Shown here: positions 44,809 to 52,205 of the stretch, piece by piece
How positions within the stretch are numbered: position 1 is the stretch's first letter
How the letters are laid out: the number at the start of each line of letters is the position of its first letter
From: Bacillus sp. BGMRC 2118
GTDB lineage: Bacteria; Bacillota; Bacilli; Bacillales; SA4
Length of the DNA stretch: 64,000 nt
Direction of reading: 5' to 3'
Assembly (NCBI GenBank): GCA_008364785.1
Contig: VTTJ01000006.1
Location: 124,001 to 188,000 of the forward strand
Notes under the pieces: model-generated
Told to the model about the DNA's origin: nothing
The model's database searches: none
The model's input: only the letters and a program-made list of their open reading frames with translations
Made by a program: the position numbers and the translations under genes

Positions 44809-44847
44809 GCGATGATCCAAGAAGGAGGATTATCGCTTATTTTAGTT
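44809..44847 (+). repeat. 39-base hairpin repeat, copy 1
   Basis: Identical to 53239-53277. GCGATGATCC pairs with GGATTATCGC (one mismatch) around AAGAAGGA and is followed by TTATTTTAGTT. It may act as a terminator. The same hairpin in two places suggests a dispersed element or a shared ancestor of two intergenic regions. Confidence 0.75.
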
Positions 44848-44929
44848 CAAGTTATTAATCCGCTTCATTTTAAACAAGCCCTTCGCCAAACCAAGTCCAT
44901 ATGATCGAACTGCAGGAAATGCACATTAG

Positions 44930-45151
44930 ATGCAGGGGAAAACCTATGGATACTATTCCTTGCGAAAATATTATGGAGATTACGGTAGTAAGTTGGAGAA
45001 TTATCAGGTATTTGAAGGATTTGATTTAACAAACTTTGATAATTTCGAGGCTGAGTGGCAAGACGATAACTTAGTATTAATTAAGGTGTATCGAACGTGC
45101 AAGGAGGGAGCCACAGTTAAAGACGAGACTTTTCGTTTGGACACTATATGA
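44930..45151 (+). CDS. Possible C-terminal gene fragment, 73 codons
   Basis: The open frame reads MQGKTYGYYSLRKYYGDYGS ... NLVLIKVYRTCKEGATVKDE, with protein-like composition. It has no ribosome binding site, and a stop lies directly before the ATG, with similar sense in another frame just upstream (PYDRTAGNAH). It looks like the C-terminal part of a small exported Bacillus protein that lost its N-terminus. The family is not identified. Confidence 0.35.
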   Translation: MQGKTYGYYSLRKYYGDYGSKLENYQVFEGFDLTNFDNFEAEWQDDNLVLIKVYRTCKEGATVKDETFRLDTI

Positions 45152-45308
45152 GAAGCAAAAAGGTGATTGAATGTTTGAAACTTACTATAGAAATTAAGTG
45201 ATTTATAAAAGTATGTTGATAGCGACTGTCTATACTTCAATCTATGCTTCAAATGACCATAATCCGACTGATAAGGGTAAGGAGGATAACATGAACTGGA
45301 GAATACAG

Positions 45309-45335
45309 GAAAAGCACTTCATACTTTAGGAGTGC
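45309..45335 (-). terminator. Probable terminator of the CBO0543 gene
   Basis: AAAGCACT and AGTGCTTT pair around a twelve-base loop just beyond the stop at 45340. The T run is weak in both directions. Confidence 0.55.
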
Positions 45336-45339
45336 TTTA

Positions 45340-45918
45340 CTATTCTCTATTCTGAGTTGAAAATTTAGGTTTATGTAATTTTTGAAATAACGAGGTTATC
45401 ACTTTTGCTATCAAAAGTACAAATACATAGCAAATAAATAAGTGAAGATAATTAATTTCATCGTACATTCTAAATAGACCAGTATTAACTAAAATAGGCT
45501 TTAAGATAAATGCAAATATAGCTGCAGTTATTATAGCGTATAGGTAATAATTTTTATGTTTATTCAATGTCCATTGGTAAATGAGCATGAAAGCCACAGG
45601 GACCAAGGAGGTGTCAATTGAGACGCTTGGTAATGCAGGGATAACCTGATAAGGGTAATGCCAATACCCTCTATTTATACCGTATACATCGAGAAATGTA
45701 AAAAAAACATGTACGTTATATCCATAAAAACCAATTAGAAATACCTTACTTCGGTCAATTTTAAAGTAAAGAATAACCAATGGGACTATAAGAATAGCAA
45801 TTAAAACCCAAAACTGCCACGTAGAAGGGTTAGAATAGTCTGTCCAATAATTAATTAAAGAATCGGTATTCTCTTTTCTACCGTATAGAATCTTGTCAAA
45901 CTCACGTAAACGTTCCAA
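45340..45918 (-). CDS. CBO0543-family membrane protein
   Basis: The best start is TTG at 45918, six bases after GGGAGGA, giving 192 residues; a longer frame from 45942 would place the ribosome binding site inside the gene. Six membrane helices and the phrase RGYWHYPYQVIPALPSVSID followed by SLVPVAFMLIYQWTLNK are typical of CBO0543-family proteins, which are widespread in spore-forming Firmicutes and of unknown function. A second member is encoded at 53746. Confidence 0.8.
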   Translation of the reverse strand: MERLREFDKILYGRKENTDSLINYWTDYSNPSTWQFWVLIAILIVPLVILYFKIDRSKVFLIGFYGYNVHVFFTFLDVYGINRGYWHYPYQVIPALPSVSIDTSLVPVAFMLIYQWTLNKHKNYYLYAIITAAIFAFILKPILVNTGLFRMYDEINYLHLFICYVFVLLIAKVITSLFQKLHKPKFSTQNRE

Positions 45919-46236
45919 TAATATTCCTCCCTTGTTTGCCAATTATACATATAGAATAACCTAATATATTTAGCTTATTAGTAATTTTAAGAAGAGAATT
46001 ATTCCGTATTTCGAGTAACTGTGTAGTAGGAGTAGTAAGAATGACAGTGTTCAACTGATTAATAATGTGTTTCTGAGAGGGGACATGGAAATTTGGAAGA
46101 ACACATGAAAAAATGTGATTGTAATACATCGTTCCTTCGAATCCTTTTCATCAGTTTGTTTTAATTCGGTATCCTCGTTTAATTGAATTACACGTTAATA
46201 AACAGGCACTAGAAAAAATTTCAATCATATAAAGGT

Positions 46237-46268
46237 GATATCCAGTTCTATTAGATGAGGAGGATATC
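46237..46268 (+). promoter_or_regulatory. Stem that can mask the ribosome binding site of the 46269 gene
   Basis: GATATCC at 46237-46243 is complementary to GGATATC at 46262-46268, which overlaps the Shine-Dalgarno GGAGGA and touches the ATG. Pairing would hide the site. Seven pairs may be chance, so this is only a suggestion. Confidence 0.4.
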
Positions 46269-47366
46269 ATGAAACCTATGCTACCTATTGAAAAATATTT
46301 CGGTAAGTTCGAATTAGTTTATGAGTTTTATGGCGCTATGCCAACAGGTGTTAGTGTTTCGGAAACTGGTCGTATTTTCATTTGTTTTCCGAAATGGGGA
46401 GACGATGTTAAATTTACGGTGGCGGAAATTGTTGAGGATAAATTGCAGCCTTATCCTAATTTAGAAACCAATGTAGTGAACCCCGAGAATATCACCATGA
46501 CTTTCATCAGTGTCCAAAGCGTAGTTGCGGATGGAAGGGGAACGCTTTGGGTATTAGACACAGCGGCACCCAATTTTTCTGAACCTATTAAAGGTGGGGC
46601 GAAGTTAGTCGCTGTTGATTTAAAAACCAATACAATTAGAAGAGTATATACCTTTTCAGAAGATGTTGTCCTGCCAACAACTTACCTGAATGATGTCCGA
46701 TTTGATTTTCGTGTTGGAAACGCAGGTTATGCCTATATTACGGATTCTTCTTCCAAGGGACCAGGAGCAATAATCGTCGTAGATTTAGAAACTGGAAACG
46801 CGTTTAGACGGTTAAATGGAGCAAATTCAACTTCACCCGATCCCTATTTAATACCGAAAGTAGAAGGTCAAATTTTAATGAATCGAAACAAAGACGGTTC
46901 AACTTCTCCATTTAGATTGGCATCTGACGGTATTGCGATTTCTCCTGATGGAAAGGTACTATTTTTTTGCCCACTGACAAGTCGTCATCTGTTCTCGATC
47001 TCAACAGAAGCCCTGAGAGACAGAGATATCCCGGACAATGATTTGCCTTATCATGTGGAGTATTGGGGAGAAAAAGGTGCGTCTGATGGAATGATCACCG
47101 ATGAAAAGGGAACTGTTTACGCTGGAGATTATGAAAATAACAGTATCCGTAAAATATTTCCAAATGGCACAATGGATACTATCGCACATGATCCGAGAAT
47201 TCTGTGGCCAGATACTTTTTCAATTGGTCCGGATCAATATTTATATGTCATTGTGAACCAATTACATCGGCAACCTAGATTTCATTATGGAAAAGACTTA
47301 CGCCAGAAACCATATAGTTTACTTCGTATCAAAATTGATGAACTTCCAGCTCCGACCTTTTCATAA
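46269..47366 (+). CDS. Major royal jelly/yellow-family beta-propeller protein
   Basis: This 365-residue protein shows the family pattern: PTGVSVSETGRIFICFPKWG near residue 27, VADGRGTLWVLDTAAP near 87, YLNDVRFDFRVGNAGYAYIT near 140, then SDGIAISPDGKVLFFCPLTS and SDGMITDEKGTVYAGDYENN. These repeats form a six-bladed propeller. There is no signal peptide, so it is cytoplasmic. Bacterial members may be lactonase- or sugar-binding-like, but none of the typical catalytic assignments can be proved here. It follows AGGAGGA and is monocistronic. Confidence 0.85.
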   Translation: MKPMLPIEKYFGKFELVYEFYGAMPTGVSVSETGRIFICFPKWGDDVKFTVAEIVEDKLQPYPNLETNVVNPENITMTFISVQSVVADGRGTLWVLDTAAPNFSEPIKGGAKLVAVDLKTNTIRRVYTFSEDVVLPTTYLNDVRFDFRVGNAGYAYITDSSSKGPGAIIVVDLETGNAFRRLNGANSTSPDPYLIPKVEGQILMNRNKDGSTSPFRLASDGIAISPDGKVLFFCPLTSRHLFSISTEALRDRDIPDNDLPYHVEYWGEKGASDGMITDEKGTVYAGDYENNSIRKIFPNGTMDTIAHDPRILWPDTFSIGPDQYLYVIVNQLHRQPRFHYGKDLRQKPYSLLRIKIDELPAPTFS

Positions 47367-47393
47367 TAAAAATAGTCATCTATGTTTTCATTA

Positions 47394-47564
47394 GGATCTT
47401 TACTTTTCGTATATTTATTCTGTGTGTTCAACCAGTTTTAAAAGCAAAACGAGTGGTGAATTAGAAAAGAGCCACTCTCTTTATGTATCGAAGTACCTAG
47501 ATACTAAGGTAAAAATCTGGCTTTTGGGATTTTTACGCAAAGCAACAATCTATACTAAAAAGCC
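47394..47564 (+). mobile_element. MITE-like repeat, copy 5
   Basis: This 171-base copy starts GGATCTTTACTTTTCG and ends CTAAAAAGCC. It keeps AGTTTTAAAAGCAAAA, TTAGAAAAGAGCCACTCTC, CTAGATACTAAGGTAAAAAT and AAGCAACAATCTATAC. It is the most diverged full copy at its left end, where the AGTACAATT segment is reduced. Confidence 0.83.
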
Positions 47565-47689
47565 TTCATTATGTAGTGTAATACAAACACTAGTAATCGT
47601 ATAAGCCTGTTAATTGATTGTCCCGCCTGTACCCCACGCTATTTTTGTGTAACTCAATGAACCTGAGGGAAAATTAGTTGAAAGAAAGT

Positions 47690-47719
47690 GAAAAGACATT
47701 CCTTTGGAATGTCTTTTCT
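47690..47719. terminator. Terminator of the Rrf2 gene
   Basis: AAAAGACATTCC and GGAATGTCTTTT pair around TTT, and T-rich sequence follows on the reverse strand. Confidence 0.85.
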
Positions 47720-48152
47720 AACAGATATTTTCTTTAGTAGCTATGTCTTTCACAACATCTTCTAAAGTAACATTTCTTAAAACATTCTCCATTGCCAATT
47801 GTGCTGCTGTGAATAATGGTTCAATTGTATTCTGGATGTTCCTTCCTACAAGACAATCAGGAAGTGTACTTTCGTGTATGCTAAACAACTCTTTCTCCTG
47901 TACAACATTTACTGCCTTATATACGTCGAACAAAGTGATACTGGATAATTCCTTTGCGAGTTTAGCACCTGCAATTCCTGGATGTACTTCTATCAAACCA
48001 GCCTTTTTTAACATCCCCATTAGTTTTCTTATAACGGCTGGGTTCGTGTTAACACTCGTAGCTAAAAATTCAGAAGTAGTAACGCCTACATTATTTAATT
48101 CAATTAGAGCCAATATATGAATTCCTACTGCAAACCGGCTACTGATGGACAT
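47718..48152 (-). CDS. Rrf2-family transcription regulator (YwnA-like)
   Basis: The ATG at 48152 is well spaced from AGAGGTGG and gives 144 residues; a GTG at 48167 touches that site. The winged helix covers residues 5-75 (TTSEFLATSVNTNPAVIRKL, wing GLIEVHPGIAGAKLAKE). A C-terminal dimer helix follows. Only one Cys near residue 100 (LPDCLVG) aligns with the cluster region of Rrf2 proteins, so it probably lacks an iron-sulfur cluster, like YwnA. It diverges from a NmrA-type reductase, mirroring ywnA-ywnB. Confidence 0.88.
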   Translation of the reverse strand: MSISSRFAVGIHILALIELNNVGVTTSEFLATSVNTNPAVIRKLMGMLKKAGLIEVHPGIAGAKLAKELSSITLFDVYKAVNVVQEKELFSIHESTLPDCLVGRNIQNTIEPLFTAAQLAMENVLRNVTLEDVVKDIATKENIC

Positions 48153-48204
48153 GTTCTCAGTCACCACCTCTATTACTTTTCCTAAAATTATTTTATTTCT
48201 TTAG

Positions 48205-48227
48205 CATGTAATTGTTTTGATTACAAG
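48205..48227. promoter_or_regulatory. Probable Rrf2 operator near its own gene
   Basis: CATGTAATTG and GATTACAAG form an imperfect dyad sharing the ATGTAA/TTACA words with the palindrome at 48284. It lies 53 bases upstream of the Rrf2 start, fitting autoregulation. Confidence 0.55.
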
Positions 48228-48274
48228 TTTATTATACCAAAAAATAACCAAAATAATAAATAGTATTCAACCTG

Positions 48275-48303
48275 TTGACAAACTAGTTACATGTAACTAA
48301 AAT
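48275..48303 (+). promoter_or_regulatory. Promoter with palindromic operator for the reductase gene
   Basis: TTGACA (48275-48280) and TAAAAT (48298-48303) are spaced 17 bases. The spacer contains the perfect 16-base palindrome TAGTTACATGTAACTA at 48284-48299. This is a strong sigma-A promoter with an operator where a repressor would block RNA polymerase, presumably the divergent Rrf2 protein. Confidence 0.82.
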
Positions 48304-48356
48304 AAATACATGTAATCGAAGTCGTTACAAATAAAACTTAACTGGAGGGAATAGTA

Positions 48357-49220
48357 ATGAAAATTTTAGTAACTGGAGCAACAGGGAAATTAGGTTCAAA
48401 GGTTGTTGAATCATTATTGAAATCAAATCCTGCAAGTAATCTGGTTGTGAGTGTCCGAAATCCAGAGAAAGCAGAAGAACTTCGTAATCGTGGAGTGGAA
48501 GTTCGACAAGGAGATTTTGACCGTCCAGAAACATTAGATCATGCTTTTAAAGGGATTGACCGATTATTAATTATTTCTGCTGATGGTGACAATGAAACAA
48601 GAATCCAACAACATGCGAATGCTGTCCAAGCAGCTAAACGTACAGGGGTAAAATTTATTGCTTACACAAGCATAGCCAATGCAACAGAAAGCAAAAATTT
48701 GATGGCTCCACCTCATGTTGCGACAGAAGCCGCCATTATTAAAACGGGTATCCCATATTCATTCTTGCGTAACAATTGGTATTTGGAAAACGAAATTGGA
48801 AGTATTCAAGGTGCTATTGCAGGTGCTCCATGGGTAACTTCTGCTGGAGAAGGTAAAGTAGGTTGGGCACTACAACAAGATTACGCAGATGCTGCAGCAG
48901 CAGTTCTTGTTGGAGACGGTCACGAAAATACAGTGTATGAACTTTCAGGTCCACTTTTAACTCAAGATGAATTGGCAACTGCTCTTGGGAATGTATTGGG
49001 TAAAGATATACCTTTACAACAAGTTAGTGACGAACAATATGCAGAAATAATGAAAAGCTTAGGTTTACCGGATTTTGTGATCCCGATTGTAGTAGGAATT
49101 CAAGAAAGCATTAGAAACGGTTCACTAGAAGTAGAAAGCAATGATTTTGAGAAAGTTCTTGGTCGTCCAGTTACGCCGATCAATGAAGCTCTTAACCAAC
49201 TCGTTAATCTAATTTCATAA
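48357..49220 (+). CDS. NmrA/QorB-type NAD(P)H quinone oxidoreductase (SDR, YwnB-like)
   Basis: This 287-residue atypical short-chain dehydrogenase opens with the NAD(P) motif ILVTGATGKLGSKVVESLL. Other features are RQGDFDRPETLDHAFKGIDR near residue 53, FIAYTSIANA near 100 and SFLRNNWYLEN near 137, typical of the QorB/YtfG and azoreductase-like NmrA group. It probably reduces quinones or electrophiles. It is divergent from the Rrf2 repressor and carries the palindromic operator, so induction by electrophilic or oxidative stress is likely. Confidence 0.88.
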   Translation: MKILVTGATGKLGSKVVESLLKSNPASNLVVSVRNPEKAEELRNRGVEVRQGDFDRPETLDHAFKGIDRLLIISADGDNETRIQQHANAVQAAKRTGVKFIAYTSIANATESKNLMAPPHVATEAAIIKTGIPYSFLRNNWYLENEIGSIQGAIAGAPWVTSAGEGKVGWALQQDYADAAAAVLVGDGHENTVYELSGPLLTQDELATALGNVLGKDIPLQQVSDEQYAEIMKSLGLPDFVIPIVVGIQESIRNGSLEVESNDFEKVLGRPVTPINEALNQLVNLIS

Positions 49221-49225
49221 ACAAT

Positions 49226-49248
49226 AAACCGACATTGGGTCGGTTTTT
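49226..49248 (+). terminator. Terminator of the reductase gene
   Basis: AAACCGAC and GTCGGTTT pair around ATTGG, followed by TTGTTT. Confidence 0.85.
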
Positions 49249-49418
49249 GTTTATGGAAAACTAAAATAAATACCTTGTTGGTAATGTTTATCGTTCCTCC
49301 ACAAAAGAGTAGGTTTAGTTAAAGAAGGAGTTCAGAAGAAAAATTAGTTATCTAGTAACCAAGAATAATAAAATAATAATTATACTAAGTCACTTTAAGG
49401 ATATTAAAAAACTGGAGG

Positions 49419-49447
49419 TTGACTTTTTTTTCAATAATGACTATCCT
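49419..49447 (+). promoter_or_regulatory. Promoter of the tandem riboswitch leader
   Basis: TTGACT at 49419-49424 and TATCCT at 49442-49447 are 17 bases apart, about 25 bases before the first riboswitch. No Fur-box-like sequence is evident despite the FbpA-family gene downstream. Confidence 0.55.
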
Positions 49448-49471
49448 TATTGTTAATAAAAAACTAAATAT

Positions 49472-49576
49472 TTCTTATCCAGAGAGGTGGAGGGAATGGC
49501 CCAAAGAAACCTCAGCAACAGGTCCTATATGGATACTGTGCTAATTCCATCAGACATTGGTTCTGAAAGATAAGAA
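49472..49576 (+). promoter_or_regulatory. SAM-I (S-box) riboswitch 1
   Basis: The aptamer matches the S-box consensus closely: P1 strands CTTATC and GATAAG, core AGAGAGGTGGAGGGAATGGC, GAAACCTCAGCAAC, GTGCTAATTCC and a P4 loop CAGACATTGGTTCTG. It is followed by an intrinsic terminator, the usual off state on SAM binding. S-boxes normally control methionine and SAM genes, but none is found downstream. Confidence 0.93.
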
Positions 49577-49594
49577 GAGAACATTCAATGAATT

Positions 49595-49626
49595 AAACCT
49601 CTTCGTATCAAAGAAGGGGTTTTTAT
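49595..49626 (+). terminator. Terminator of S-box 1
   Basis: AAACCTCTTC pairs with GAAGGGGTTT around GTATCAAA and is followed by TTTATT. It is the expression platform of the first riboswitch. Confidence 0.82.
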
Positions 49627-49658
49627 TAATTTTACGCAAAAATTTATATTTTTCTACT

Positions 49659-49767
49659 AGCTTATTACGAGAGGTGGAGGGAATTGGCCCTAAGAATCCT
49701 CGGCAGCGGACCTTAATAGATATAGGTACTGTGCTAAATCCAACAAGCATTGCTTGGACAATAAGTC
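49659..49767 (+). promoter_or_regulatory. SAM-I (S-box) riboswitch 2, diverged
   Basis: It lies 82 bases after the first. P1 CTTATT pairs with AATAAG. The core GAGAGGTGGAGGGAATTGGC carries an extra T relative to copy 1, and GAATCCTCGGCAGC and GTGCTAAATCC differ at positions usually conserved (GAAACC, GGCAACC, CTAATTCC). Overall fold appears kept, so it could be a weak, altered or decaying SAM sensor. Confidence 0.82.
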
Positions 49768-49790
49768 AGGTATGATTGATTTTTATGTTC

Positions 49791-49826
49791 ACCTACTTGT
49801 TGTCTCTGCTGAGAAGGTAGGTTCTT
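49791..49826 (+). terminator. Terminator of S-box 2
   Basis: ACCTAC and GTAGGT close a hairpin with extra inner pairs, followed by TCTTT, 24 bases after the second aptamer and before the FbpA-family gene. Confidence 0.7.
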
Positions 49827-49866
49827 TGTGCTTAGAATTTAATTTATTTTAGGGAGAAAAAATGTT

Positions 49867-50013
49867 GTGGAAAATAAATTGGATGCCAGGAAGAATTTCT
49901 TAATTAATGAGTTACTAAGTGTTGGAATTTATAAGCTTGAATCTCAACATTTATTTGAGTTATCAATATCAAAGTTAGAAGCTGAATATAGACTATTGCA
50001 ATTAGGAAAATGA
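49867..50013 (+). CDS. Fur-regulated basic protein FbpA-family small protein
   Basis: A GTG start ten bases after AGGGAG gives 48 residues. The stretch NFLINELLSVGIYKLESQHL followed by FELSISKLEAEYRLLQLGK fits the FbpA family pattern (K-x-LI-x-LL-x-GI-Y ... QLYELTLSELE-x-EY). B. subtilis FbpA, FbpB and FbpC are small basic proteins that help the sRNA FsrA in iron sparing. Here the leader contains S-boxes and no obvious Fur box, which is unusual. The lipase gene follows 61 bases later. Confidence 0.75.
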   Translation: MENKLDARKNFLINELLSVGIYKLESQHLFELSISKLEAEYRLLQLGK

Positions 50014-50074
50014 AATCACTAAATCCTTGTAATGCAAGTAAATTATTTAAATTATTGGTAAAGGAGAATGAAGG

Positions 50075-50920
50075 ATGATTAAAACTTTAGATAGAATTCG
50101 ATTAGTAAATGGAGAAGAAATTTTTCATAGAATTATAAAGCCAAATGGATTCCCTAAAGCTGCTATCATTGTTATACATGGACATGGAGACCATAGTGGC
50201 GGATTGGATAATTTATATTCATCATTGATTGAATATGATTATATAGTTTATGCATTCGACTTACGTGGGCATGGTAGGAGTACAGGTAAGAGGGGGTTTA
50301 TTAAAGATTGGATTGAATATCGCGATGACCTAAATCAATTTCATAAATTTGTAGTAACAGATAATCCTGACTTGCCAATTTTTATAGTTGGTCATAGCTT
50401 GGGAGGAGTGATTGCACTTGATTATATATTATATCACCAAGAAAATATAAACGGGATCATAACCATTGCACCTGCAATCTCTTATCGTATGACGAAATTG
50501 GAAAAGTTAATGATTCGACTTTTAGCAAAACTTAATCCTGCTCTAGCTCTTCAATTAAAAGGTAATTCGAGTTTACTGACAAATGATCAAAGTGTATTGG
50601 ATAGGATTAGCTCTGATGAATTAAGACATAATGTTGTAACACCTGGATTAGGAAATGGATTACTAGAAGCTGTATCTGGCTTAATGAAAAGGGCAAATTC
50701 AATAAACTTACCATTACTGTTACAATATGGGCTAGAAGACAAAATAACACCTCCCCAAGAGTTGCGCCTGTTTTTTAACTTGGTAGCATCAACTGAAAAA
50801 AAAATACACGAATATGAAAAAATGAAACACCGTCCATTTGACGATATTGATCGAGAACTATTTCTATCAGATATGATAAATTGGCTTGAGCAAAGAGTTA
50901 AAGCCCCTATTGGGGTATAG
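50075..50920 (+). CDS. Alpha/beta hydrolase, monoacylglycerol lipase-like
   Basis: This 281-residue serine hydrolase (Hydrolase_4 type) has the oxyanion segment IVIHGHGDHSG near residue 33, YAFDLRGHGRSTGKRG near 64, and the nucleophile elbow IFIVGHSLGG (Ser about 113). The acid is in YGLEDKITPP near 226 and the catalytic His in KMKHRPFDD near 255. Relatives hydrolyse monoacylglycerols or lysophospholipids in the cytoplasm. GGAG precedes the ATG. It is probably cotranscribed with the FbpA-family gene and so falls under the S-box leader. Confidence 0.88.
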   Translation: MIKTLDRIRLVNGEEIFHRIIKPNGFPKAAIIVIHGHGDHSGGLDNLYSSLIEYDYIVYAFDLRGHGRSTGKRGFIKDWIEYRDDLNQFHKFVVTDNPDLPIFIVGHSLGGVIALDYILYHQENINGIITIAPAISYRMTKLEKLMIRLLAKLNPALALQLKGNSSLLTNDQSVLDRISSDELRHNVVTPGLGNGLLEAVSGLMKRANSINLPLLLQYGLEDKITPPQELRLFFNLVASTEKKIHEYEKMKHRPFDDIDRELFLSDMINWLEQRVKAPIGV

Positions 50921-51160
50921 TAGGTGAATCTAAGTGAATAGTTAAATACAAATAGAAGTTATATTCTCTAATAAGTTTGTTAAAGGGCAATGTTTTCGTT
51001 TACTTTGAAAAGATTTGTACAAGATTTTAACTAAAGAGAAAGGGGAGTTGTTAATCTCCCTAATGCCTCTCTCGTATTACTTTTTGAAAATTCTATAATT
51101 TGTTATGATGTACTTGTAAGTAAGGAAATTAAAGTATACCGAGGGAGTGTTGAAAAAAAT

Positions 51161-51967
51161 ATGGAATACATAACACTTAATAATGGGTTAAAAATGCCAA
51201 TTGTAGGTACAGGTACAAATACTTATGGAAAAGAAAATAACGAGTATAACGGGGTATTAACAAATGAAATCCCTGAACTCGTATCAGCACTTGAGTTGGG
51301 TTATCGTTCAATTGATGCAGCCATCATTTATCGAAACGAAGAACTTGTAGGAAGAGTCTTAGCAGAAAGCACAGTGCCTCGTGAGGAGTTATTCATTACA
51401 ACAAAAGTTCCTGCCAACGAAGAATATACTTCTTCTAAGGAAGCTACTCGAGTAGCTATTGATAACAGTCTGAAAAACTTCAAAACAGACTATCTCGATC
51501 TGCTTCTTATTCACTTCCCTATCGAAGACAAAGTACAACTTAAAAACACTTGGGAAGTCTTTGAAGAATATTACGAAGCGGGCAAACTGAAAGCAATCGG
51601 CGTTTCAAACTTTGGAAAAAATCATCTAGATGAATTGAGAGAATTCGCTAAAGTGAAACCAGCAGTTAATCAAATACAAATTAACTTAAAAGAATGTAAC
51701 AATGATCTCCTTGCCGTATTAAAAGATGAGGGCATTACCCCTGTTGCATGGGGACCTATGAAAGCCGAAGTTCATCAAAAAGAAGTTTTAAATGAAATCG
51801 GTAAAGCCTATAAAAAAACTGGTGCACAAGTCTTATTAAAATATCAAATTCAACGTGGTGTGATTGTTATTCCTAAATCTCACAACCGTGAAAATCAAGC
51901 ATCTAATATAGATCTATTCGATTTCGTATTATCTGTAGAAGATATACAAAAAATTGAAAACTTATAA
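51161..51967 (+). CDS. Aldo/keto reductase
   Basis: This 268-residue protein has the AKR pattern: IVGTGTNTYG near residue 14, ELGYRSIDAAIIYRNEELVG with catalytic Asp and Tyr near 50, FITTKVPANE with the catalytic Lys near 82, and LLLIHFPIED with the His near 114. The cofactor-binding IPKSHNRENQASNIDLFDF lies near 245. It would reduce aldehydes or ketones with NADPH; the exact substrate is not evident. It is monocistronic with its own terminator. Confidence 0.92.
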   Translation: MEYITLNNGLKMPIVGTGTNTYGKENNEYNGVLTNEIPELVSALELGYRSIDAAIIYRNEELVGRVLAESTVPREELFITTKVPANEEYTSSKEATRVAIDNSLKNFKTDYLDLLLIHFPIEDKVQLKNTWEVFEEYYEAGKLKAIGVSNFGKNHLDELREFAKVKPAVNQIQINLKECNNDLLAVLKDEGITPVAWGPMKAEVHQKEVLNEIGKAYKKTGAQVLLKYQIQRGVIVIPKSHNRENQASNIDLFDFVLSVEDIQKIENL

Positions 51968-51979
51968 TTAGTCCTTCAT

Positions 51980-52018
51980 CCTAGTGATATTAATAATATC
52001 GCTAGGTTTTGATTTTTT
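51980..52018 (+). terminator. Terminator of the aldo/keto reductase gene
   Basis: CCTAGTGATATT and AATATCGCTAGG pair with a G-T step around a short loop, followed by TTTTGATTTTTT. Confidence 0.88.
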
Positions 52019-52205
52019 CGATACTATGAGTTTAGAGTAGTACCGTTTTTTATTGAATCAAAAGGAAAGGATTGTTGCTTAAACTATTATTTTTTATATC
52101 ATGTAAAGGGGTAAAGTCAATGAAGAATCCGATATTGAAGACTTCACACATCTCATACCGAATAGTCAAAACTTGAAATGAAATAATTTACTGAGGTGAG
52201 CATAA

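Noticed and set aside
49400..49470. Fur box upstream of the FbpA-family gene
   Set aside because: CAATAA and TTATTG form a dyad, but the sequence does not fit the TGATAAT-ATTATCA pattern.
49557..49775. Overlapping short frames on both strands
   Set aside because: They run through the two S-box riboswitches and their terminator, which explain the conservation.
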